Assembly (NCBI GenBank): GCA_937897985.1
Contig: CALCBD010000018.1
Span: forward strand, 248,001-312,000
DNA from: an uncultured Paludibacter sp.
GTDB taxonomy: Bacteria; Bacteroidota; Bacteroidia; Bacteroidales; Paludibacteraceae
DNA: 64,000 bases
Direction: 5' to 3'
Shown: in pieces, positions 16,810 through 25,333 of the stretch
Position numbering within the stretch: the first letter of the stretch is position 1
Layout: each line of letters begins with the position of its first letter
The notes under the pieces: generated by a model
Databases searched by the model: none
What the model saw: only the letters and a program-made list of their open reading frames with translations
What the model was told of the DNA's origin: nothing
Made by a program: the position numbers and the translations under genes

Positions 16810-19227
16810 ATGAAACGAACAGCAATAATATTAATTTTAATAACGATGTTAAACTCAAATAACAAAGCACAGGAAAATTTATCATACAGGTTGCCACCAA
16901 AAAGTATTCTCGAACTTGCCGATTATCAGCGGGCTCCATCAGTAGCCATCGATTCGAAAAAAGAGTTTATGTTGTTGAGCTACCGCAACACTTACAAAAC
17001 CCTCGCGGATTTGAATCAGACCGAAATCAGTCTGGCCGGTTTAAGAGTGAATCCGGTTAATAACATAAGTTCGTCGATGAATTATATCAACAATCTGAAA
17101 ATCCGCAGGGTTTTCGATAATGAACCGGTGCAGGTGAAAGGGCTACCTCAGCAGGCTCACATTGCCTACCTTACATGGTCGCCCGACGAAACTAAAGTGG
17201 CGTTTACCAATACTACCGGCGAAGGGCTCGAACTGTGGGTGATGGATTTTGCCACTGCTACAGCTACCCGCCTGACTCCGGCTGTGCTCAATGCTAATCT
17301 GGGAAATCCGATTAACTGGTATCGCGATAATAAGGCTTTGCTGGCGAGGTTTTTACCTGCCAACCGACCGGCTCTGATTGATCCGAAGAAAGAATTGCCT
17401 GCAGGTCCGGTTATTTCGACGAGTGATGGTTCAAAATCACAAAACCGCACTTATCAGGACATGCTGAAAAATCCATCCGACGAAACCAACTTCGTAACAT
17501 TAACAACTTCCGAACTTTATAAGGTAGATTTAAACGGCAATAAAACACTCTTCAAACCGGCTGATATCTATGCGGGCGAAAATTTTTCACCTGATGGAAG
17601 CCTTATTCTTATCAATACCATCCAAAAGCCATTTTCGTATATCGTACCGCTCAATCGTTTTCCTCAGCAAAACAAGGTGTACGATTTGACCGGAAAATTA
17701 GTAAAGACAATAGCTGAAATTCCTCTCAATGAGGTGATGCCAAAGGGATTTATGGCCGTAAGAAAAGGTCGCAGGAACCTGAACTGGCGTTCGGACGAAC
17801 CTGCTACTTTATTTTTTGTCGAAGCTCTCGACGGGGGCAATCCTGAAAATAAGGCAGATTACCGTGATGCTGTTTATACCTGGAAAGCACCTTTCGATAC
17901 AGAGCCCACGCTGCTTACCAAATCGAAACTGCGTTTTTCGCATATCGTTTGGGGAGATGCCTCGACGGCTGTCATGCAGAGTGAATGGTACGATACACGT
18001 CAGCAACTGACAGTTTTATTTGATCCATCGAAACCCGGACAGGAGCAAAAAACTATCGACGACAGGAATTTTCAGGATGTATATTCCGATCCCGGGGATT
18101 TTGAAACACGCAAAAACGAGTACGGAAAATATGTACTTACCATTGATAAAAACAGGATTTTCCTTATCGGACAGGGATTTACCCCGAAAGGACAATTCCC
18201 GTTTATCGATGAACTTCAGCTTTCCACACTTAAAAAGAAGCGTTTGTACGAATCGGCATACACCGACAAAATGGAAGAAATCTTCGACATTCTCGATGTT
18301 AAAAAAGGCGAAGTGCTGATCAGGTTACAATCAAAAAATGAATATCCGAATTATTACATCCGAAATATTATCAAACGCGTGGCTCCTTTACAGCTAACTC
18401 ATTTCGCCAATCCGTTCGAAAGTATTAAAGACGTTTATAAAGAGCTGATTAAATACAAACGAAACGATGGTGTAGAACTTTCGGGAACGCTATATTTGCC
18501 CTCGGGATACGACAGAAATTCAAAGAAAGAAAAGCTGCCTTTGTTAATCTGGGCATATCCTGCCGAGTATAAAGATAAAAACAGTGCCGGACAAAGCACG
18601 TCGAATCCGAACGAATTTACTTTTCCTTACTACGGATCGTTCGTTTACTGGGTCACAAGAGGCTATGCCGTGCTCGATGATGCTGCATTCCCGATTATCG
18701 GCGAAGGGAAAACCGAACCGAATGATACTTTTATTGAACAATTAGTAGCCAATGCCAAAGCCGCTATCGATGCCGTAGATTCACTCGGCTATATTAACCC
18801 GAAAAAAGTAGCGGTTGGCGGACATTCCTATGGTGCATTTATGACAGCTAATTTGCTGACTCACTCAGATTTGTTTGCGTGCGGAATAGCCCGCAGCGGA
18901 GCTTATAACCGCACATTAACTCCGTTTGGTTTTCAGAGCGAACAACGCAATTTCTGGGAAGCCCCCGGTGTATATGATGCCATGTCGCCCTTTATGCATG
19001 CCGATAAAATGAAAACGCCCGTTTTGCTCATTCATGGCGAAGCCGACAATAATCCGGGAACGTTTACCCTGCAAACTGAAAGGTATTTTCAGGCTTTGAA
19101 AGGGCTGGGAGCACCGGCACGTATGGTTATACTGCCCAAAGAGCAGCACAGTTATGTGGCTCGCGAAAACATAATGCATTTGCTTTGGGAACAGGACGTT
19201 TTCCTCGAAAAATACCTGAAAAACTAA
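16810..19227 (+). CDS. S9 family serine peptidase (prolyl oligopeptidase fold, glutamyl-peptidase-like)
   Basis: A secreted peptidase of 805 residues from the ATG at 16810, signal peptide ending NNKAQ. The first ~540 residues form a beta-propeller that limits access to the active site. The last ~250 are an alpha/beta hydrolase with Ser673 in GGHSYGAFM, Asp746 in HGEADNNPG and His780 in KEQHSYVARE. The sequence after the serine (HSDLFACGIARSGAYNRTLTPFGFQSE) resembles the S9D glutamyl-endopeptidase group rather than classical prolyl oligopeptidase. The role is probably digestion of peptides in the periplasm. It is possibly in one operon with the unknown gene before it; no terminator is seen between them. 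Confidence 0.9.
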   Translation: MKRTAIILILITMLNSNNKAQENLSYRLPPKSILELADYQRAPSVAIDSKKEFMLLSYRNTYKTLADLNQTEISLAGLRVNPVNNISSSMNYINNLKIRRVFDNEPVQVKGLPQQAHIAYLTWSPDETKVAFTNTTGEGLELWVMDFATATATRLTPAVLNANLGNPINWYRDNKALLARFLPANRPALIDPKKELPAGPVISTSDGSKSQNRTYQDMLKNPSDETNFVTLTTSELYKVDLNGNKTLFKPADIYAGENFSPDGSLILINTIQKPFSYIVPLNRFPQQNKVYDLTGKLVKTIAEIPLNEVMPKGFMAVRKGRRNLNWRSDEPATLFFVEALDGGNPENKADYRDAVYTWKAPFDTEPTLLTKSKLRFSHIVWGDASTAVMQSEWYDTRQQLTVLFDPSKPGQEQKTIDDRNFQDVYSDPGDFETRKNEYGKYVLTIDKNRIFLIGQGFTPKGQFPFIDELQLSTLKKKRLYESAYTDKMEEIFDILDVKKGEVLIRLQSKNEYPNYYIRNIIKRVAPLQLTHFANPFESIKDVYKELIKYKRNDGVELSGTLYLPSGYDRNSKKEKLPLLIWAYPAEYKDKNSAGQSTSNPNEFTFPYYGSFVYWVTRGYAVLDDAAFPIIGEGKTEPNDTFIEQLVANAKAAIDAVDSLGYINPKKVAVGGHSYGAFMTANLLTHSDLFACGIARSGAYNRTLTPFGFQSEQRNFWEAPGVYDAMSPFMHADKMKTPVLLIHGEADNNPGTFTLQTERYFQALKGLGAPARMVILPKEQHSYVARENIMHLLWEQDVFLEKYLKN

Positions 19228-19285
19228 AACATCGATGATGAAAGATAAATCTGATTCGGTGTGCAAATAAAAAACGAAAAAAGGT

Positions 19286-19316
19286 TTTGAAAATTAAAAA
19301 TGATTATCTATCTTTG
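19286..19316 (+). promoter_or_regulatory. rpsU promoter (TTTG-N19-TATCTTTG)
   Basis: A perfect Bacteroidetes promoter: TTTG at 19286-19289, 19-base spacer, TATCTTTG at 19309-19316. The leader is ~45 bases, AT-rich and without a Shine-Dalgarno sequence, as is usual for highly expressed genes in this phylum. Confidence 0.87.
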
Positions 19317-19365
19317 CAGTCCGAATTTGGAAGTAAAAATTAAACATATTAAATAACTAATAATT

Positions 19366-19557
19366 ATGATCGTAGTTCCTGTAAAAGAAGGCGAAAACAT
19401 TGAAAGAGCTTTGAAAAAATTTAAACGTAAATTTGAAAAAACCGGTGTAGTAAAAGAATTACGTCGCCGTCAATGTTTTGATAAACCTTCCATCGTAAAA
19501 CGTGAAGAAAAAATTCATGCGGTTTACGTACAAAAAATGCAATTAGGCGAAGAGTAA
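19366..19557 (+). CDS. rpsU: 30S ribosomal protein S21
   Basis: A 63-residue basic protein of the small ribosomal subunit, near the anti-Shine-Dalgarno end of 16S rRNA in the assembled ribosome. The start MIVVPVKEGENIERALKKFKRKFEKTG and the RRR segment are typical of S21, and the length is normal for Bacteroidetes. It stands alone with its own strong promoter and a downstream hairpin terminator. It is not linked to dnaG and rpoD as in proteobacteria. Confidence 0.97.
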   Translation: MIVVPVKEGENIERALKKFKRKFEKTGVVKELRRRQCFDKPSIVKREEKIHAVYVQKMQLGEE

Positions 19558-19566
19558 ATCCGGTTT

Positions 19567-19591
19567 ATCAGTCGGAATATTATTGACTGAT
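19567..19591 (+). terminator. First hairpin downstream of rpsU
   Basis: ATCAGTC (19567-19573) pairs perfectly with GACTGAT (19585-19591) over an 11-base loop, nine bases after the rpsU stop. The following stretch is only moderately U-rich. It may be a weak terminator or a 3' end stabiliser preceding the stronger one at 19660. Confidence 0.4.
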
Positions 19592-19659
19592 TGATTTGTA
19601 TTTAATTCCGATGCAGCATTGAAACTGCGGATATAGTTAAAATGTTACTGCAAAATACA

Positions 19660-19695
19660 CAGTATGAGAAGAATAATTCCTCTCATACTGTTTTT
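19660..19695 (+). terminator. Rho-independent terminator of rpsU
   Basis: CAGTATGAGA (19660-19669) pairs perfectly with TCTCATACTG (19681-19690) around 11 bases and is followed by TTTTT. The rpsU transcript thus would have a ~135-base 3' untranslated region. Confidence 0.86.
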
Positions 19696-19813
19696 ACGTA
19701 TGTATTGATTACTTAAACAACGTATAGTTCTTAATCCGCGATTTTTCAGATTGATTCATCTTTTGGTAACACTTTATTTTCGTATAATTTTACCGAATAA
19801 TTGAATAAATAAT

Positions 19814-19845
19814 AAAAATCCCTGTAAACATTTGCTTTACAGGGA
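19814..19845 (-). terminator. Terminator of the PiT phosphate operon
   Basis: On the minus strand TCCCTGTAAA (19845-19836) pairs perfectly with 19828-19819 around a 7-base loop, followed by TTTTTATT. It lies 25 bases after the stop of the transporter gene. Confidence 0.87.
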
Positions 19846-19869
19846 CTTTGTGTATGAGTACTGATGAAT

Positions 19870-20919
19870 TTAAACTAAATGCGAACCTATAAGGAAGTAA
19901 ATCAGGGCTGCCAGAGTTGCACTTACCGGAATGGTAAGTATCCATGCCACTAACAGATTTTGTGTAACACCCCAACGGACTGCCGATAAACGTTTTACTG
20001 CACCAACCCCGATAATTGATCCGGTAATGGTATGCGTGGTACTTACCGGGATTTTAAGTAATTCGGTCAGATAAAGTGTGAGTGCCCCGGCGGTTTCGGC
20101 CGCAACTCCCTCGAGTGGAGTTACTTTGGTAATGCGCGATCCCATGGTTCTTACAATTTTCCATCCGCCCGACATGGTGCCGAGTGATATTACAACAAAG
20201 CACGAAAATGCAACCCAGTCGGGCATATCGCCCAGCGCATAAACACCCATATCGATCCCGTTCTGATGGTAAGCAGCCAGTAAGGCGGCTGCGATAATAC
20301 CCATCACTTTTTGTGAATCGTTCAGACCATGACCGATGCTGAACAAACCCGATGAAACCAACTGCAGTCTTTTGAACAAAATGTTGGTTTTGTGAGGATT
20401 CGATTTTTTAAAGAGGTGCATTATAATAATTGTCAGTATGGAAGAAACAATCATACCAATGATAGGAGCCAGAAATATAAACGAGGCAATTTTAATAATC
20501 ACATCTCCCTTGATGGATTCAAAACCGGTGGTTGTAAACCCGTTGGCAATCATGGTGCTCATGATTGCAGAACCGGCAAATCCGCCGATAAGTGTGTGCG
20601 ACGACGATGAAGGGATACCCAGCCACCAGGTGAGTAAATTCCACATTATTGCTGCCACAATCCCCGAAAAGATAACGGGCAGAGTTACATATTGCTCTAT
20701 TACAGCTTTCGAAACAGTATTGGCAATACCGAATTCACCAATGATGTACTTAGCTATAAAAAAGGCTACAAAATTAAAAGCCGCAGCCCACAAAACTGCT
20801 TTGAACGGGGTGAGTACCTTCGTGGAAACAATAGTTGCAATTGAATTCGCTGCATCGTGAAAACCGTTGATAAAGTCGAATATCAATGCCAATACTATAA
20901 TCGTAATTAATAGTGTCAT
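19870..20919 (-). CDS. Inorganic phosphate transporter, PiT family
   Basis: An inner-membrane phosphate (or metal-phosphate) permease of 349 residues driven by the ion gradient. The family signature repeats are visible at both halves: DFINGFHDAANSIAT near residue 15, and VSTTHTITGSIIGVG near residue 310, the inverted-repeat architecture of PiT proteins. About nine to ten hydrophobic helices can be traced. It lies 21 bases downstream of the DUF47 gene; this pair is a widespread operon in which the DUF47 protein is thought to regulate the transporter. A strong terminator follows. Confidence 0.95.
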   Translation of the reverse strand: MTLLITIIVLALIFDFINGFHDAANSIATIVSTKVLTPFKAVLWAAAFNFVAFFIAKYIIGEFGIANTVSKAVIEQYVTLPVIFSGIVAAIMWNLLTWWLGIPSSSSHTLIGGFAGSAIMSTMIANGFTTTGFESIKGDVIIKIASFIFLAPIIGMIVSSILTIIIMHLFKKSNPHKTNILFKRLQLVSSGLFSIGHGLNDSQKVMGIIAAALLAAYHQNGIDMGVYALGDMPDWVAFSCFVVISLGTMSGGWKIVRTMGSRITKVTPLEGVAAETAGALTLYLTELLKIPVSTTHTITGSIIGVGAVKRLSAVRWGVTQNLLVAWILTIPVSATLAALIYFLIGSHLV

Positions 20920-20940
20920 TTAGCAGATTATAATATGGGG

Positions 20941-21585
20941 TTATGCGTATTTTACGATAATAGTCTGAATAATTTTACCTACATGTTCAGCAACATCAGT
21001 CGATTTTTCGAGCTCTGACATAATTTCCTTGAGTTTTATTACTTCAATAGCATCTTTCTCATTCTCGAAAAGTCCGATCAGGAATCTTTCGTACACATCA
21101 TCGGCATCGTGTTCCAGATCATGCAGATCCTTGCAGTATCCTTTAATGTCTTTGGGCGATTTTTTGAGAATATCGAGTTCATCTACCGCGCTGCTGATTG
21201 TTTTAGCACATTTATTCATTACCAATGCCAGCTCTACTGCACTTTCGGGCATTTGTTTCGGATTGTACAACACAATTTTTTTTGCACAGCTGTTGATAAT
21301 GTCCGTAACATCGTCCAGTTTGTTGGCAAGATGATGAATGTCCTCACGATCGAAGGGGGTAATAAAGGTTGAATTCAGTGCATCAAAAACCTTGGTTGAT
21401 AAAGCATCTCCTTTTTTTTCCTGCTCCTTGATTTTTAAATAATAATCATTTGCGGTTTTGTGGTCGTAGTTTTTCAAAAATTCGATCATAATTTCGGAAG
21501 CCGAAATCATAACCGTGGACATTTCTTTCAGAATCGGGAAAAACCGGGGCTCTTTGGGAGTAAATACACTTAGAAAACTGTTCAT
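20941..21585 (-). CDS. DUF47 (PhoU-like) phosphate transport regulator
   Basis: A cytoplasmic all-helical protein of 214 residues in the PhoU-like DUF47 family, normal in length. Acidic helical segments such as DREDIHHLANKLDDVTDII and DLHDLEHDADDVYE carry the conserved Asp/Glu/His pattern that binds metals in PhoU homologues. It is the first gene of a two-gene operon with the PiT transporter and probably modulates its activity. The 307-base gap upstream has no clear Bacteroidetes promoter on this strand. Confidence 0.93.
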   Translation of the reverse strand: MNSFLSVFTPKEPRFFPILKEMSTVMISASEIMIEFLKNYDHKTANDYYLKIKEQEKKGDALSTKVFDALNSTFITPFDREDIHHLANKLDDVTDIINSCAKKIVLYNPKQMPESAVELALVMNKCAKTISSAVDELDILKKSPKDIKGYCKDLHDLEHDADDVYERFLIGLFENEKDAIEVIKLKEIMSELEKSTDVAEHVGKIIQTIIVKYA

Positions 21586-21892
21586 TTTGTTTGTTTTTAA
21601 TTTTATTTAGTATGTAATTATACAGTAAATGACAAGAATCAGAACATTGATTGATAAGAGTTTAACTGATTGAAGCTGAAAATAATATATTTAAAACTGA
21701 TTTGATTAGGATTTAAATCCGGCCAGCGGGTTAAGATTTTGTTACCATCCTGTAATCATATCGGTTTAGCAATATCGAAATCCGTTTTTAAGTTCGTCTG
21801 ATCAATGTGAAACTTCGTTCTGTCTTCCTGAATTTCATTTGTAGATGAATTTTTTCATGTACTAAAATGAAATTATATAATTCTGAACAGTC
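21586..21892. other. Intergenic region, 307 bases
   Basis: Located between two minus-strand genes. The only structure I see is a 10-base perfect inverted repeat (21831-21840 with 21865-21874, 24-base loop) just past the end of the dehydrogenase gene, which could be a weak terminator. No TAnnTTTG element is found for the DUF47 gene. Confidence 0.5.
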
Positions 21893-23095
21893 CTACAATT
21901 CGAGGTCTGCATTATGTACTTCCACCCAGGGTAATCCGTGGATATTAAGTTGTTCCATAAACGGATCGGGGTTGAATTCCTCCACATTATAAACTCCGGC
22001 TTTGCGCCACAGTCCTTTCATAAACATCAAGGCACCTATCATCGCCGGAACACCGGTGGTGTAACTAACTCCCTGAGTACCTGTTTCCTTGAAGGCTGCT
22101 TCGTGACTGCAATTGTTATAAATGTAATACGTTTTTTCCTGTCCGTCTTTAATCCCTTTGATCCGGCAACCGATGGAAGTCCAACCGGTATAATTTTCGC
22201 CCAGTTCGCCCGGATTTGGCAAAACGGCTTTCAGGAACTGAATGGGCACAATTTTTTGTCCGTTGTATTCCACTTCGTCGATGCGGGCCATTCCGATGTT
22301 TTGAATAACACGCAGGTGAGTGAGGTATTCCTGTCCGAAAGTCATCCAGAAACGGGCGCGTTTGATAGTGGGGAAATTTTTAACTAAGGATTCGAGTTCC
22401 TCATGGTAGATAACATAGGATTCTTTAGGCCCTATTTCGGGATAGTTCAGCGGTTTGTGAATTTCGTGAGGTTCTGTTTCGACCCATTGTCCGTTTTCCC
22501 AGTATTTACCACGTTGTGAAACTTCGCGGATGTTGATTTCGGGATTGAAATTGGTGGCAAAAGCTTTATGATGATCGCCGGCATTGCAATCGACTATATC
22601 TAAATAATGAATTTCATCGAAATGATGTTTTGCTGCGTAAGCAGTGAAAATACTTGTCACTCCGGGATCAAAACCACAGCCAAGTATGGCAGTTAAACCG
22701 GCTTTTTCAAATTTTTCCCTGTAAGCCCATTGCCAGCTGTATTCGAAATGAGCTTCGTCCTTTGGCTCGTAATTGGCGGTATCCATGTAGTTTACGCCAG
22801 CTTCGAGACAAGCGTCCATAATGGTTAAATCCTGATACGGTAATGCCACGTTAATTACCAGCTCAGGTTGGTAGTCTTTGAATAGTGCAACGAGTTCAGG
22901 CACAACATCTGCATCCACCTGTGCTGTTTTCACTTCAATGCCGTAGCGGCTTTTAATATCTTTGGCAATCACATCGCATTTTGATTTTGTACGACTTGCC
23001 AACATGATTTCAGTAAATACTTCCGGATTCTGAGCAACTTTATGAACCACTACAGTTCCCACACCACCGGCACCAATAATCAATACTTTTCCCAT
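21893..23095 (-). CDS. Saccharopine dehydrogenase family enzyme, probable carboxynorspermidine dehydrogenase
   Basis: A cytoplasmic NAD(P)-dependent enzyme of 400 residues. The N-terminus has the Rossmann motif GAGGVG, and the body (LGCGFDPGVTSIFTAYA, DCNAGDHH) matches the saccharopine dehydrogenase-like family. Among relatives of this size in Bacteroidetes, the established role is reductive joining of aspartate semialdehyde to putrescine (or diaminopropane) to make carboxy(nor)spermidine, a step to spermidine without S-adenosylmethionine. Lysine metabolism is the other option. The agmatine-to-putrescine genes at 31.9-33.8 kb would supply the substrate. The decarboxylase partner is not in the window. 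It is transcribed alone. Confidence 0.88.
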   Translation of the reverse strand: MGKVLIIGAGGVGTVVVHKVAQNPEVFTEIMLASRTKSKCDVIAKDIKSRYGIEVKTAQVDADVVPELVALFKDYQPELVINVALPYQDLTIMDACLEAGVNYMDTANYEPKDEAHFEYSWQWAYREKFEKAGLTAILGCGFDPGVTSIFTAYAAKHHFDEIHYLDIVDCNAGDHHKAFATNFNPEINIREVSQRGKYWENGQWVETEPHEIHKPLNYPEIGPKESYVIYHEELESLVKNFPTIKRARFWMTFGQEYLTHLRVIQNIGMARIDEVEYNGQKIVPIQFLKAVLPNPGELGENYTGWTSIGCRIKGIKDGQEKTYYIYNNCSHEAAFKETGTQGVSYTTGVPAMIGALMFMKGLWRKAGVYNVEEFNPDPFMEQLNIHGLPWVEVHNADLEL

Positions 23096-23141
23096 TTTAT
23101 TGTATTGTACTTGTATAAGTTATTATTTAATTCAGAGTGTA

Positions 23142-23149
23142 CAAAAATA
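23142..23149 (-). promoter_or_regulatory. -7 element TATTTTTG of the dehydrogenase gene
   Basis: A minus-strand TAnnTTTG match ~47 bases before the start codon. No -33 element is seen at 19 bases. Confidence 0.45.
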
Positions 23150-23420
23150 GTAGTTTTTTATCAAATAGAAATATTAATTTTCCACTATTCTGAACTGTAC
23201 ACTCAGATTTGCTGAATCCCCTGTTTTTACTACAGTAGTCTGGGTTTTTTAAAAAATAATTTTTTGTAAGTACCTTAGTTTTAAATCAGGTATTTACAGA
23301 TTCAGGCAAAATTTATGAAAATGAACCGGCAGACTGAAGTTTGTATATATGCAGATTCAGATTTTTTTTATTGTTACAATAAAAAATCAGTTTTTATTTA
23401 CGAAAATCATAAAAAATGTT

Positions 23421-23428
23421 TATATTTG
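23421..23428 (+). promoter_or_regulatory. -7 element TATATTTG of the surface-protein operon
   Basis: A TAnnTTTG match ~95 bases upstream of the lipoprotein start. The expected transcription start is directly before the hairpin at 23436. The -33 region is only T-rich. Confidence 0.55.
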
Positions 23429-23435
23429 TAGCAAA

Positions 23436-23464
23436 ATCAAAAACGGATAAATTTCGTTTTTGAT
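23436..23464 (+). other. 5' leader hairpin of the surface-protein operon
   Basis: ATCAAAAACG (23436-23445) pairs perfectly with CGTTTTTGAT (23455-23464) over 9 bases. It sits at the very start of the predicted transcript, so it may protect the 5' end or be an operator. No U-tract follows. Confidence 0.55.
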
Positions 23465-23521
23465 TCTCCTTCCTCTCATTTCGATTATAAATCTGTTTTT
23501 ATTCACTTAAAAAAGTTTTAT

Positions 23522-24688
23522 ATGAAAAAAGAAACACTCAAATCAGTCATTGGAGTATTTACATTGTATTTTGTGATACTTTTTTCATTTCAGTCCTGCG
23601 ACCCTGATGTTCCCGATAAACCGACTGTTGCGGCAGATTCATTAAATGTATCAATTGCAACATTATCATTCAATAGTTATAAAGATGCCGGTTTGGTTAC
23701 AATCAGAACCAATGTCAGCTGGTCGGCAACTGTTTCAGCTTCATGGTTAAGTTTGTCGGCAACTTCGGGTAAAGGAAATACGGCATTTCTGATAGGAGCG
23801 TCGGAGAACCCGGATTTGCAAAGAGAAGCAAAGGTGACCATTACTGCAGGTGACAAATCAAAAGAAATTACGATTACACAGGAAGGTACACCGAGAATGG
23901 TTGTGACCATCGCAGGAGTTAACCTGGTGCTGAGAAAAGTTGAAGGTTCGGTCTTTTCAATGAGTGGTAACGATAATGTAGCATATTATGGCATCGGACA
24001 TTACGTTACTTTGAGCGATTTTTATATCATGGAAACCGAAGTTACCAATCAGCTTTGGGAAAAGGTAATGAAATCGCTTCCTTACGACACTATTGCCATA
24101 TTCGCGGGACACGATCAGCATAATAAACCATTACAACCTGTGAGTGCAACCAACTGGAACGATATTACCAATAAATTTTTACCTGCACTCAATCAGCTCA
24201 CAGGAAAAACATTTAAACTTCCGACAGAAGCTCAGTGGGAATATGCAGCACGCGGAGGCAAACTATATCAGGGTAAAAAATATGCCGGAAGCGATAAAGC
24301 CGACGATGTGGCGTGGTATTATCAGAATTCAAATGCAGAAAAACACAATGTGGGCGAAAAAAATCCCAACGAAACCGGACTGTATGATATGAGCGGTAAT
24401 GTGAACGAATGGTGTAGCGACTGGTACGATCAGTATTTTGGTTTTACGGTTCAAAACGGTTCCGTTAATGTCCCACAGAATTCGGTCAACCCCACCGGGC
24501 CTGCCACAGGAACTAAAAAAATTGTTCGCGGAGGCAGTTTTTCCAGCGAAGAAACTTTCGGATATTCCGATTGCAATGTAAGAGACAGAAGGTCAGTTAA
24601 ACCAAACGGTTATGATACCTACGAAGGAAACCCTACTGTTTATTTTATGAGTAAAAATACAGGATTCAGGTTAGTAATTTCACAATAA
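23522..24688 (+). CDS. Lipoprotein with BACON domain and formylglycine-enzyme-like (SUMF1) domain
   Basis: A 388-residue lipoprotein. The signal peptide ends at a lipobox (FQSC, Cys at ~26). Residues ~45-118 are a BACON domain (VSWSATVSASWLSLS, ITITQEG), often a carbohydrate- or mucin-associated module. Residues ~130-388 are a SUMF1/FGE-sulfatase domain: ETEVTNQLWEKV, LPTEAQWEYAARGG, GLYDMSGNVNEW, VRGGSF and a GFRLV end. True formylglycine-generating enzymes need two cysteines after RGGS. Here the first is missing (SFSSEE) and only SDCNVRDR remains, so this is more likely a C-type-lectin-like binding domain than an active enzyme. It is the first gene of a three-gene operon with 12-base gaps. 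Confidence 0.9.
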   Translation: MKKETLKSVIGVFTLYFVILFSFQSCDPDVPDKPTVAADSLNVSIATLSFNSYKDAGLVTIRTNVSWSATVSASWLSLSATSGKGNTAFLIGASENPDLQREAKVTITAGDKSKEITITQEGTPRMVVTIAGVNLVLRKVEGSVFSMSGNDNVAYYGIGHYVTLSDFYIMETEVTNQLWEKVMKSLPYDTIAIFAGHDQHNKPLQPVSATNWNDITNKFLPALNQLTGKTFKLPTEAQWEYAARGGKLYQGKKYAGSDKADDVAWYYQNSNAEKHNVGEKNPNETGLYDMSGNVNEWCSDWYDQYFGFTVQNGSVNVPQNSVNPTGPATGTKKIVRGGSFSSEETFGYSDCNVRDRRSVKPNGYDTYEGNPTVYFMSKNTGFRLVISQ

Positions 24689-24700
24689 AAATCCGGAGTC

Positions 24701-25321
24701 ATGAAGAAAATTGCAATTTATATCAGTTTAATGGTTATTTCCTTACAAGCCATTATGACACAGACTGTTGTTAAAATGAATTTAGCTCAACAGGCAAAGG
24801 AAGCATTGAAGGTGGTGGTTCTGTTCGACGAAGAAGTACCCGGCGGAATGACTGTTGTTCTGGGTTTAATGGGGTATCAGTTGAATGGCGGAATGTCGCC
24901 CTATACTTACGAATGGTACCAGAACAGCAAACTGATCGGAACCGGCGATATCATAAGTCTTGTACCTGCCAATGGCGATCAGGTAACTTTGAAAGTGAAG
25001 GACAAAAACCGCTGTTATTCACAGAGTTCAATCAATATGAAAGTACGCGGACTAAAACAGGAAGGGACTGATGATATTTCAGGTGGAATAAGTGTATTTC
25101 CCACTTTTGTTACGAATCAGCAAATTCAAATCAAATTACCGGCATTAAAGTCAGATGATGAAGCATTAATTCGTTTTATGGATTTGAATGCTAAGGTTTT
25201 AATTACAAAGAATATCAATGAAAGCAGTACCATTCATTTCGACTTGCCCCCGGGCAGTTACTTTGTATCAGTCCGAACCAACGAATTTCAGCTTGTAAAA
25301 AAAATTGTGGTTAATAACTAA
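24701..25321 (+). CDS. Small secreted protein with Ig/SprB-like repeat and T9SS sorting tail
   Basis: A 206-residue exported protein with a signal peptide (MKKIAIYISLMVISLQAIMTQ). Residues ~45-115 look like one SprB/PKD-type beta-sandwich module (GMSPYTYEWYQ, LVPANGDQVTLKVKDKNRC). Residues ~125-206 fit a type A T9SS C-terminal domain (ISVFPTFVTNQ, PPGSYFVSVR, VKKIVVNN end). It is predicted to be attached to the surface. It starts 12 bases after the lipoprotein gene and ends 12 bases before the large peptidase gene, so a joint function with them is likely. No catalytic motif is seen. Confidence 0.85.
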   Translation: MKKIAIYISLMVISLQAIMTQTVVKMNLAQQAKEALKVVVLFDEEVPGGMTVVLGLMGYQLNGGMSPYTYEWYQNSKLIGTGDIISLVPANGDQVTLKVKDKNRCYSQSSINMKVRGLKQEGTDDISGGISVFPTFVTNQQIQIKLPALKSDDEALIRFMDLNAKVLITKNINESSTIHFDLPPGSYFVSVRTNEFQLVKKIVVNN

Positions 25322-25333
25322 ATTTAAAACGCC

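Larger units (their letters stand above)
23096..23521. other. Divergent intergenic region, 426 bases
   Basis: It carries promoters for both neighbours (23142-23149 on minus, 23421-23428 on plus) and a leader hairpin (23436-23464). The middle 250 bases are AT-rich, and I see no gene or further repeat there. Confidence 0.6.

Noticed and set aside
23522..24688. Annotation as an active formylglycine-generating (sulfatase-modifying) enzyme
   Set aside because: One of the two catalytic cysteines after RGGS is missing, and no sulfatase gene is in the window.
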